Source of the DNA: CAISIP01 sp041581405
GTDB lineage: Bacteria; Pseudomonadota; Gammaproteobacteria; Burkholderiales; Burkholderiaceae_C
Length of the DNA stretch: 19,624 nt
Reading direction: 5' to 3'
Assembly: GCA_041581405.1 (NCBI GenBank)
Contig: JBFIDI010000043.1
Coordinates: 1-19,624, forward strand
Below are positions 7,620-15,030 of this stretch, in pieces. Within the stretch, counting starts at the first letter, position 1. Every line of letters begins with the position of its first letter. Position numbers and translations under genes: made by a program. The notes beneath the pieces are model-generated. The model worked only from the letters and a program-made list of their open reading frames with translations, made no database searches and was not told the DNA's origin.

Positions 7620-9506
7620 ATGTCCACTGCCACCACCATCACGCCCGACGCCAGCCTGCCACAGGTCGCCGACGCCTCTCGGGTCGCCAGAACGCTTCGC
7701 GGCGCCATTTCCGGCCTGGAGGCTGTGGCTGCCTTCTTGATGGTCACCATCATCGGGCTGTTGCTCGCCGGCGTGTTGTCGCGTTATGTATTCGCGACAC
7801 CGCTCATCTGGGTCGACGATTTGGCCTCACTCGCCTTTCTCTGGTTGTCCATGGTGGGCGCAGCACTCGCCATGCAGCGCAACGAACACCTGCGGCTCAC
7901 CGCGGTGCTCGAACGCCTGCCGGCGAGCAGCCAGGGCTATGTGAATGCATTCGCCATCATGATGATCATTGCCTTTCTTGCCGCTTTGATCGAGCCATCG
8001 GTGACGTATACCCATGACGAGTGGATCGTCAACACTGCGGGCATCAACATGTCGCGCGGCTGGCGCACCGCTGCCATCCCGTTTGGCGTCATCACCATGT
8101 TGCTGGTGACACTAGCCTATGCTAGGCGCTCGGCACGTTGGCGCGAGCTGCTGGTGGCGGCCGTGGTGGTTGGCGCGCTGGCCGTGGCCTGCTGGAGCTC
8201 CACGCCGCAGCTGCAGACACTGGGCCTGCCGAACCTGGTGATTTTCCTGGTGGTGTTTGTCGCCATCCTGCTCGCTGCGGGCGTGCCAATCGCGTTCTGC
8301 TTCGGACTGGGCGCGCTGAGCTACCTGGCTTTCAGCACGACGGTGCCATTGACGATCGTGCTCAACCGCATGGATGAAGGCATGTCGAGCTTCATTCTGG
8401 TCTCGGTCCCCATATTCGTGCTGCTAGGGTGTGTTCTTGACGCCACCGGCATGGGCAAGGCGATCGTCGACTTCCTGGCGTCGCTGCTCGGGCATGTGAA
8501 GGCCGGAATGTCCTATGTACTGCTCGGATCCCTGTTCATCGTCTCAGGCATCTCGGGCTCCAAGGTGTCTGACATGGCCACGGTCGCACCAGCATTGTTC
8601 CCGGAGATGCGACGGCGAGGCCACAAACCCGCCGGCATGATCGCCCTGCTTGCCACGGGTGCGGCGATGGCGGACACGGTACCACCCAGCATCGTGCTAA
8701 TCGTGGTCGGCTCCATCGCAGGCGTCTCCATCGCAGGCTTGTTTCAGAGCGGATTCGTGGTGGCCATGGTCTTGCTGCTCATGCTGCTCGTGCTGGCGCG
8801 CTGGAAGGCCCGCAAGGAGGACATGAGCGGTGTGAAGCGCGCCACACTGCCGTTGATCGGCCGGGTACTGCTGGTGGCCGGCCCCGCGCTCGTGCTGCCG
8901 TTCCTGATCCGCAGCGCTGTGGGCGGCGGAGTTGCTACGGCGACCGAGGTGTCGACCATTGCGGTGCTGTACGCGCTGATCATTGGCCAAACGCTTTATG
9001 GTGGCATTGGCTTGCGCAAGCTATATGACATGCTGGTCGAGACCGCGGCATTGAGTGGCGCCATTCTGCTGATCCTGGGCACGGCCGCGGCAATGGCCTG
9101 GTCGATCGCACAGAGTGGCATTGTGCAGCAGATGTCGGTCTTTCTGACCGCCTTGCCCGGTGGCTGGATGACGTTCATGGGTGTGACGATTGTGGTCTTC
9201 CTGGTTTTGGGCTGCATCCTCGAGGGTCTGCCCGCGGTGCTGCTGCTCGGGCCCATCATGTTCCCCATCGCCAGCAAGTTGGGGATCAACGACGTGCACT
9301 ATGCAATGGTGGTGGTCGTCGCCATGAACATCGGCTTGATGATGCCACCCATCGGCGTGGGCTTCTACGTGGCCTGCCGTATCGGCGACGCCAAACCCGA
9401 CGAGGTAATGGGCGCTATCTGGCCGTACTTGGCCGCTCTCTTCATCGGACTTGTCGTGATCGCGCTCGTGCCATGGATCTCCACCGTCGCTTTGCCTACC
9501 AAATGA
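7620..9506 (+). CDS. TRAP transporter fused small and large permease (DctQM)
   Basis: This inner-membrane permease fuses the small (DctQ) and large (DctM) TRAP subunits into one chain of about 628 residues. The DctQ part spans roughly residues 30-170, with four hydrophobic segments and the typical WVDDLASLAFLWLSMVG stretch. A linking hydrophobic segment follows near 177-194, and the DctM part, with many membrane segments, occupies the rest. I preferred ATG 7620 because TGGAG at 7609-7613 sits 6 nt upstream; ATG 7596, behind a weaker AAAGG, is a fair alternative that adds 8 residues. Two receptors (1250 and 6354) accompany this single permease. It would drive sodium- or proton-coupled uptake of the pathway substrate. 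Confidence 0.9.
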   Translation: MSTATTITPDASLPQVADASRVARTLRGAISGLEAVAAFLMVTIIGLLLAGVLSRYVFATPLIWVDDLASLAFLWLSMVGAALAMQRNEHLRLTAVLERLPASSQGYVNAFAIMMIIAFLAALIEPSVTYTHDEWIVNTAGINMSRGWRTAAIPFGVITMLLVTLAYARRSARWRELLVAAVVVGALAVACWSSTPQLQTLGLPNLVIFLVVFVAILLAAGVPIAFCFGLGALSYLAFSTTVPLTIVLNRMDEGMSSFILVSVPIFVLLGCVLDATGMGKAIVDFLASLLGHVKAGMSYVLLGSLFIVSGISGSKVSDMATVAPALFPEMRRRGHKPAGMIALLATGAAMADTVPPSIVLIVVGSIAGVSIAGLFQSGFVVAMVLLLMLLVLARWKARKEDMSGVKRATLPLIGRVLLVAGPALVLPFLIRSAVGGGVATATEVSTIAVLYALIIGQTLYGGIGLRKLYDMLVETAALSGAILLILGTAAAMAWSIAQSGIVQQMSVFLTALPGGWMTFMGVTIVVFLVLGCILEGLPAVLLLGPIMFPIASKLGINDVHYAMVVVVAMNIGLMMPPIGVGFYVACRIGDAKPDEVMGAIWPYLAALFIGLVVIALVPWISTVALPTK

Positions 9507-9515
9507 GCCTCCACA

Positions 9516-10751
9516 ATGAATTTTTCTCCCACCCCCCGAGCCCTGGAACTGCAGGCGAGCATGGCCACCTTCGTGCGCCAACAAATCGCACCGCATGATG
9601 CAGAATGGAACCGTCTTGCGAACGCGGGTATCTTCCCATCCGACATCGTCAATGCGCTGAAGACCAAGGCCAAGGCGGCCGGGTTGTGGAACATTTTCCT
9701 GCCCGGCCTGCAGGCCCATGAGCCGGGCATGCGCTTGACCAACCTGGAATATGCTCCGCTCGCTGAAATCATGGGGCGCTACCCGTGGTCAGCAGAGGTT
9801 TTCAACTGCAACGCGCCGGATACCGGCAACATGGAGTTGCTGCATCTGTTTGCTACGCCGGAGCAACGCGAAAACTGGTTGGTGCCGCTGCTGGATGGCC
9901 GCATTCGGTCATGCTTCTCGATGACCGAACCCGATGTGGCGTCTTCCGACGCCACCAACATCGCCACCCGCATCGAGCACGATGGCGAACATCTCGTCAT
10001 CACCGGACGCAAGTGGTTTGCCACCGGCGCGCTGCATCCAGACTGCAAACTGATGATCGTGATGGGCGTGACCAATCCGGCGGCCGATGCACCGACCCAT
10101 GCGCGTCATTCGATGGTGCTGGTGCCCATGGACGCACCAGGCCTTCGGATTGTTCGCAACGTGCCAATCTTCCAACACCTCGCTGTCGAAGGCCATTGTG
10201 AAGTTCTGTTTGACGGCGTGCGGGTACCGCGGACGAACCTCGTGGGTGGCGAGGGCGAAGGTTTTGCCCTGGCCCAGGCTCGACTGGGGCCAGGCCGTGT
10301 GCACCATTGCATGCGCACGATCGGTCAATGTGAGTTTGCGCTGGAATTGATGTGTAGCCGCGCGCTCCAGCGTCAGGCCTTTGGCAATAGGCTGTCCGAC
10401 TTCGCGAACATCCAGGACTGGATCGCACAGGCACGGGTCGACATCGATCAGGCCAGGTTATTGGTGTTGCATGCCGCCTGGCGCATGGATACGCAGGGCA
10501 ACAAGGCTGCACGGATCGACGTATCAGCGATAAAACTGGTCGCAGCGCAGTTGCAGACCCGGGTCGTGGACCGCGCCATCCAGGTGTATGGGGCTGCAGG
10601 CCTCACCTCCGACACGCCGCTGGCATTCTTCGCTGCCTGGGCAAGGGCGCTTCGGTTTCTGGACGGACCGGACGAGGTACATCTGCGCGCCATCGCCCGT
10701 AACGAGCTAGGACGCACCAAGGCGCGGCTGGCCCAACTGGCTGCAGCATGA
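9516..10751 (+). CDS. Acyl-CoA dehydrogenase (ACAD10/11-like)
   Basis: This is a 411-residue flavoprotein that would introduce an alpha,beta double bond into an acyl-CoA, passing electrons to ETF. The family signature CFSMTEPDVASSD is at residues 133-145, followed by GRKWFATGALH. QVYGAAGLTSDTPLA and RFLDGPDEVHLRAIAR lie at the C-terminus; E387 in the GPDEVH block is at the expected position of the catalytic base for this ACAD10/11-like subgroup. It starts 9 nt after the permease stop without a strong ribosome site and overlaps the next gene by ATGA (10748-10751). The context suggests it oxidises the CoA ester made by the upstream ligase, or a shortened intermediate. Confidence 0.9.
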   Translation: MNFSPTPRALELQASMATFVRQQIAPHDAEWNRLANAGIFPSDIVNALKTKAKAAGLWNIFLPGLQAHEPGMRLTNLEYAPLAEIMGRYPWSAEVFNCNAPDTGNMELLHLFATPEQRENWLVPLLDGRIRSCFSMTEPDVASSDATNIATRIEHDGEHLVITGRKWFATGALHPDCKLMIVMGVTNPAADAPTHARHSMVLVPMDAPGLRIVRNVPIFQHLAVEGHCEVLFDGVRVPRTNLVGGEGEGFALAQARLGPGRVHHCMRTIGQCEFALELMCSRALQRQAFGNRLSDFANIQDWIAQARVDIDQARLLVLHAAWRMDTQGNKAARIDVSAIKLVAAQLQTRVVDRAIQVYGAAGLTSDTPLAFFAAWARALRFLDGPDEVHLRAIARNELGRTKARLAQLAAA

Positions 10752-11524
10752 GCGACTCCATCCTTCTGCAGTGCGCCGGGCCGGTGGCCCGCTTGACGCT
10801 GAACCGCCCGAAGGTGTTGAACGCGCTGGACGTGGGCATGGCACATGCGTTTCTTGCCGCCTGCCGCGAGGTTACGGCCGCGCCGGCCATTCGGGTACTG
10901 GTGCTTCGGGGTTCCGGTCGCGGCTTCATGGCTGGCGGGGACGTTGCCGCGATGCGGGCGAACCCGCAAGGTGTGGCCAGCGAGCTCATATCCACCATGC
11001 ATGAGGCCCTGCGCCTGTTGGCCAACGGACCGGCCACCGTGCTGGCGGTGTTGCACGGCCCGGTGGCGGGCGCCGGTCTCAGCCTGGCGCTTGCCGCAGA
11101 CCTCGCGATTGCGGCCTCGAACACCAGCTTCAATCTTGCCTATGGCAGGATCGGCGCCAGCTGCGATCTAGGAGCCTCGTGGGCGCTGCCCAGAATCATT
11201 GGCTTGCGCAAGGCGATGGAGATCGCCTTGCTGAGCGACGACATAAGCGCGCAAGAAGCGCTAGCCTTGGGCATGGTCAACCAGCTGGTGGCGCCCGACG
11301 CACTTCAGGCCAGCGCCGATCAATTGGCGCAGCGGCTGGCGGTCGGACCTGCAGTCGCGCATCGCAAGCTGCGCTCACTGCTGCGCAGTTCCCTTGATCG
11401 CGACTTCTGCGCGCAATTGGACGCCGAGCAGGCGGCATTCATGTGCTGCGCAGGCACGGCGGATTTTCGTGAGGGTGTGGATGCCTTTGTCACCAAGCGA
11501 ACGCCGGTATTCGTTGGCCGCTGA
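10748..11524 (+). CDS. Enoyl-CoA hydratase/isomerase family protein (crotonase fold)
   Basis: This is a 258-residue crotonase-fold protein. The oxyanion-hole motifs are visible as GRGFMAGGDVAAM (residues 57-69) and HGPVAGAGLSLALAADLA (103-120). The glutamate that true hydratases carry in the PEV-type segment is not seen: the region reads YGRIGASCDLGASW, with an aspartate (D140) placed as in PaaG-type isomerases (PDGGGSW). Double-bond isomerisation may therefore be its reaction rather than hydration. Translation is probably coupled to the dehydrogenase through the ATGA overlap. It is the last recognisable gene of the operon, and transposon remnants begin about 100 nt later. I found no clear terminator hairpin after it. 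Confidence 0.88.
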   Translation: MSDSILLQCAGPVARLTLNRPKVLNALDVGMAHAFLAACREVTAAPAIRVLVLRGSGRGFMAGGDVAAMRANPQGVASELISTMHEALRLLANGPATVLAVLHGPVAGAGLSLALAADLAIAASNTSFNLAYGRIGASCDLGASWALPRIIGLRKAMEIALLSDDISAQEALALGMVNQLVAPDALQASADQLAQRLAVGPAVAHRKLRSLLRSSLDRDFCAQLDAEQAAFMCCAGTADFREGVDAFVTKRTPVFVGR

Positions 11525-11629
11525 CCACAGACATGTCGAGGTGAGGGTAAAGGTTGACAAGGACACTGACAGTCGAGCGCATTTCTCTACTCCTATACGA
11601 AATCCTGGCACGAGGTTGGCCTGATGTCG

Positions 11630-11828
11630 TCAACTGAACTGAGCAACCGGGTTCATAGTCAAGTGTCCAGCGTCATCGAGGCGGGTGGGCAGTGGACCGC
11701 CTGGCAGACCGGTCTTGAGCTTGAGTCCTGACGGTCAGCATGTTGCGCGTGCAAGTGACCATGACGACCTTGGGCAGCTTGCCGGCATGCTTGAGCCTCT
11801 GGACGAACTAGGCAAGTTTGGCGATGAC
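11630..11828 (-). pseudogene. IS110-family transposase C-terminal remnant, disrupted
   Basis: On the minus strand this segment reads VIAKLA, a stop (11808-11810), then FVQRLKHAGKLPKVVMVTC and RNMLTV. A frameshift then leads to LKTGLP and an end near 11630. The block (Y/V)QRLxxAGKxxKVxxVxxxRxxLT is the typical C-terminus of IS110/IS1111 transposases. It has an internal stop, a frameshift and no catalytic domain, so it cannot be functional. No insertion-sequence ends were identified. Confidence 0.6.
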
Positions 11829-11852
11829 AAGGTCTGACACGTCCTGCATTGG

Positions 11853-12086
11853 TCACTGTTCGGGGAGCGCACTGATTCCACGCAGGCCGAGAAATGGGGC
11901 TTGGCGCAGCAATACGTTGGCAACGGCATTCGTCGCATTGAGGTCACGAACACGCCAGGTAGCCCGACCCAGATTCAGCCAGGCGTCATCTTCTGCATGC
12001 GCCGACGACTTGACGACACGGTCAAGATGCCGTTTGCCACCCGGATGGCGGGCGAACCACAACGACTGTGCCACCTCGTACCACAC
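11853..12086 (-). CDS. Small open frame, unidentified; possibly part of a decayed gene
   Basis: A 77-codon minus-strand frame starts at a GTG (12086) and ends beside the IS110-like remnant. It opens VWYEVAQSLWFARHPGG and contains RHLDRVVKSSAHAEDDAWLN. I do not recognise it. Its composition is protein-like, but frames on the plus strand over the same bases are also open, no ribosome site was seen, and it could be an old transposase fragment. It may be non-coding. Confidence 0.2.
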   Translation of the reverse strand: MWYEVAQSLWFARHPGGKRHLDRVVKSSAHAEDDAWLNLGRATWRVRDLNATNAVANVLLRQAPFLGLRGISALPEQ

Positions 12087-12134
12087 CGTTTGTCCACCTT
12101 GGCAATCGCCAGACCTATCTCGAAGGAGTCAATG

Positions 12135-13112
12135 ATGGAATCGCCATCGAAGTACACGACGAACCTGTTAGCACGGCTGAAAGCCCTGCGGCTTCCTGTG
12201 ATCGCTTCGCCCATGTTCATTGCCAGTGGGCTGGACCTCGTCGTGGAGCAATGCCGGGCAGGAATCGTCGGATCGTTTCCTGCGCTGAACGCTCGCCCTG
12301 TGCAAGAGTTTGAACGCTGGATCGACCAGATCGAAGCGGCGACCAATGCACCGTATGCTGTAAACCTGATCCTGCACAAGACAAACAATCGGCTGGCAGC
12401 TGATTTGGCAACCTGCGTGCGCCGCAAGGTTCCCATTGTCATTACATCAGTGGGCAATCCGGCCGCAATAGTCGATGCCGTGCATTCATACGGGGGACTG
12501 GTTTTTCATGATGTGATCAACCAGCGCCACGCAAGAAAGGCAGCAGCCGCAGGCGTAGACGGCTTGATTCTCGTCTGTGCCGGAGCTGGCGGTCATGCAG
12601 GTCGGCTGTCACCTTTTGCGTTTGTCGGCGAGGTTCGGCGTTGGTATGACGGGATGATTGTGATCGGCGGCGCCATCACGACAGGCGAGCACATCGTTGC
12701 GGCGAGGGCCATCGGCGCGGACCTCGTTTACATGGGTACGCGCTTTCTCGGTGCCCGGGAAGCTGCAATATCAGATGGCTATCTGCAAGCGGTGCTAAAC
12801 GCCCAAGCCGCCGATATCATCTACACGGATATATTCTCCGGTGTCCACGCCAACTTTCTGCGCAGCAGCGTTGAATCCGCAGGTTTCGATCCAGATCAAC
12901 TACCGGACAAAGGCGAACTCCACGAAAGCTTCAATTCGACGAGCATGGCCACGAGCAAAGTTTGGCGAGATATCTGGTCGGCTGGGCAGGGAGTTGGACT
13001 GATTGACATACCGCAGAGTGTCAGCGATATCGTTTCGCGATTACATGTCGAGTGTCACCAGACATGGGACCGATTGGCTGCCATCACAGCATTAAATACG
13101 GCAATCGAATAG
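12135..13112 (+). CDS. Nitronate monooxygenase family flavoprotein
   Basis: This is a 325-residue FMN-dependent TIM-barrel protein of the nitronate monooxygenase / 2-nitropropane dioxygenase family, which oxidises alkyl nitronates such as propionate 3-nitronate. FMN-site motifs appear in order: PVIASPMFIAS (21-31), CAGAGGHAGRLSP (148-160), VIGGAITTG (176-184) and MGTRFLGA (200-207); FHDVINQRHA holds the likely catalytic histidine region. AAGGAG at 12123-12128 lies 6 nt before ATG 12135 and only 3 nt before ATG 12132, so I chose 12135. It stands alone between transposase scars, with lower GC than the operon on its left. It could have been a separate cargo gene. A related enoyl-reductase role is an alternative. 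Confidence 0.85.
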   Translation: MESPSKYTTNLLARLKALRLPVIASPMFIASGLDLVVEQCRAGIVGSFPALNARPVQEFERWIDQIEAATNAPYAVNLILHKTNNRLAADLATCVRRKVPIVITSVGNPAAIVDAVHSYGGLVFHDVINQRHARKAAAAGVDGLILVCAGAGGHAGRLSPFAFVGEVRRWYDGMIVIGGAITTGEHIVAARAIGADLVYMGTRFLGAREAAISDGYLQAVLNAQAADIIYTDIFSGVHANFLRSSVESAGFDPDQLPDKGELHESFNSTSMATSKVWRDIWSAGQGVGLIDIPQSVSDIVSRLHVECHQTWDRLAAITALNTAIE

Positions 13113-13459
13113 GCCATGAGATTTCTGTCGCCGAAGGCCCTTCACCCCTGCTTCGGCCGTCCAGGGAGAAACACCTGCAATCTGCCGCAGGCTTGATAGC
13201 ACAAATGGACGGAGAGGTCAGACTGAAAGCACATTTCCGCGGCATCCTGCCGTGATCCTGCGCTGCGCAGAAGCCGTGTCGTTCGAGGCCTGCTTGACAA
13301 GAGGGCGGGAAGATCAAAGCCGCCTGTCGCTGCGTATCTGCGCAATTCCGTACGCATTTAGCCGGTCGTTGGTGACAGCGAAACGTCAGGTAAGGTCAAT
13401 AGCATCGGCACCAGCGGGATCGATTGGATCAGGCAGGTCCGAGACACGGTGGTGGGCAG
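13113..13459. other. Intergenic stretch with no recognisable gene
   Basis: I saw no supported gene, RNA or repeat in these roughly 350 bases. Several overlapping frames are open on both strands, but none resembles a known family or has a convincing ribosome site. Confidence 0.5.
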
Positions 13460-13666
13460 CTAGACGTCCACCATCTGCATGCTCTTGAACTTGCCGTTGA
13501 CCTCTCTCTCGCGGTTTCGGGCCGCAGGCGTTGATCTCGCCTTGGTGCAGCAGATGGCGCTGAATGCTGCGCCGTCGTCAAGACAACGATTTTCGACAAT
13601 GCTCCGATACTCCTGAAGCTTGCCGTCCATCTTGCGACGCGTGCGGGGCAGGAACATGCGCATCAC
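13460..13666 (-). pseudogene. Transposase N-terminal remnant, IS1634/IS4-like, frameshifted
   Basis: The minus strand reads MFLPRTRRKMDGKLQEYRS then IVENRCLDDG, and after a frame change SIQRHLLHQGEINA. Together they match the N-terminal pattern of IS1634/IS4-type DDE transposases (short positively charged start, DGK..Y.SIVENR, then QR.LL.LGEIN). The frameshift and the absence of a catalytic domain make it a dead fragment. The exact family is uncertain. Confidence 0.55.
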
Positions 13667-13876
13667 CGCATGAAACCCATGCCGGCATGGCTATGACCGA
13701 GGTCTTTACCACACGCGTTTGACCGCCTCGACCCGATCCCCATCACGGACTAGCGCCAGCGAACAGGCCGAAATCCCGGAAAACCAACGGCAAGTTGAGA
13801 ACGACGGGCCAAGGCCAGCTTGGTGCCGGCCCGTTCGGCGGACAGGCTTCAGTCCGATTTCCCGCGAAGCAACCTG

Positions 13877-14179
13877 TCACGCGACGAGAAACACCACAGT
13901 GGTATAGCGCTCGGCGATGTACCAGCGGCCCTGAATGCGCGCGAAGCAAGCCCTGTAGTCAACCACCACTTGCGGTTGCACAAGACGCGCCGGACCATCA
14001 CCCGAATATGCCGGGTCACGGTACACGGCGGCATAGCTCAAACTGCTTGCGCGGTCTTCATCGACAACTTGGACCAGGATGCTGCCACAAACATGCCGGG
14101 TCACATGCCCCAATGGCCGCGAGCCCATGAAATCGCAGTCTTGAGCGAGATGTCCGCGCGAGGACCGCGCGAGGCTGTA
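13877..14179 (-). pseudogene. C-terminal fragment of an NTF2/SnoaL-like protein
   Basis: The minus-strand frame, open from about 14179, includes HVTRHVCGSILVQVVDEDRA, SLSYAAVYRDP and VVVDYRACFARIQGRWYIAER before the stop at 13877. This is the layout of the second half of an NTF2-fold protein (SnoaL-like, related to small subunits of ring-hydroxylating dioxygenases): a strand with TRH, D.DRA..., then F.R..GRW.IAER. The N-terminal half with the usual catalytic residues is missing; a transposase remnant on the opposite strand begins where it should be. An ATG at 14128 could start an 83-residue product, but function is unlikely. Confidence 0.5.
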
Positions 14180-14185
14180 TCAACA

Positions 14186-14671
14186 TCGGAATCACCCGCG
14201 ATCGCGACGTATTTGCAAAGTCTGGCTCCCGCCTGGAAGGACGGCGAAAAACGTCCGACCCATCAGCGCAAAGCGACCGAGGCGCGCTGGTGGCGGACGC
14301 GAGCCGACCCGTTTGAGCACGCGTGGCCGGATGTCGAGGGCTGGCTCGTCGCCGAGCCCACAGCAACCGCGAAGGAACTGACGAATCGCTTGGCCCAGGC
14401 GGTGCCCGACACCTCTGCGAGCAAGGCCCAGTTGCGCACCCTGCAACGCCGCATCAAGACGTGGCGTGCAGAGAAGGCAAACGACCTGATCCTCGGCAAG
14501 CTGCGGCACAAAACTCATGTGGACGCTGAAGTCCGAATCACGCCACCTCTGACGTACATCCGGCCGTCGGGAAAGCGCCACACGCTCATGGGGTTGAACC
14601 ATGAGTACATGGGTTCAACCGGGGCGCCTCCGGCGGCTTGGCAGGGGCCTGAAGACAGAAAAAGAAATTAG
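14186..14671 (+). pseudogene. C-terminal remnant of an rve (integrase-core) transposase
   Basis: This frame includes TRADPFEHAWPDVEGWLVAE, PTATAKELTNRL and KAQLRTLQRRIKTWRAEK. That is the tail typical of a group of rve-type transposases (DPFe.vW...WL...P..TAK.L...L, QLRTLQRR...WR). The DDE catalytic core upstream is absent. The open frame continues left to 13820, but that part shows no similarity I recognise. The window carries no second copy. The end region near 14719-14745 contains GGTAACATT and TGAGGCAACACG, which may be the element's terminal sequence; this is weak. Confidence 0.6.
14592..14620. repeat. Imperfect inverted repeat
   Basis: GGTTGAACCATG (14592-14603) and CATGGGTTCAACC (14608-14620) form a 12-13 bp imperfect hairpin with a 4-base loop, inside the 3' end of the transposase remnant. 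No T-run follows on either strand. Its function is unknown. Confidence 0.5.
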
Positions 14672-15030
14672 GCAATAGCCAAATTCAGCAGCCAACGACA
14701 ACCACAGTCTGGGTAACATTCTCTGGTGAGGCAACACGAGCGGTCAGGGTAGTTGACGCCAAGCACAATCGCCCCCAGTGCATTGACCGTCGGCGTGTGA
14801 GTTCGCATTTCTTGTCGCGCTGATCACTTGACTATCAAAAGCTCCTTCTTGCCAGGCCGCTCTCAGCCCGACATCATGTCCGGTGCTCCCACAAAACCTG
14901 AATCCGATCCTCGGACAAATACATGAACTACCTCCAAGTAGTCCAAGAAGTTGTCCGCACACCCATTCCCATTGGGAAAGTGGCGGAGTGGACGGTGGCA
15001 ACGAGATAGGTCGAATCAACTTCCGGCAGT
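14672..15030. other. Non-coding gap between transposase remnant and integrase
   Basis: No gene is supported in these roughly 360 bases. Open frames on the minus strand look random. No copy of the ssrA 3' end, which would mark an inner att site, was found here. Confidence 0.5.

Noticed and set aside
14590..14620. Possible inner copy of the ssrA 3' end (GGGTTCAA)
   Set aside because: Only eight bases match; the acceptor stem and CCA are absent, so it is not an att repeat.
11525..15030. CRISPR array or tandem-repeat cluster in the gene-poor zone
   Set aside because: No regularly spaced repeats were found; the region is explained by transposase and gene remnants.
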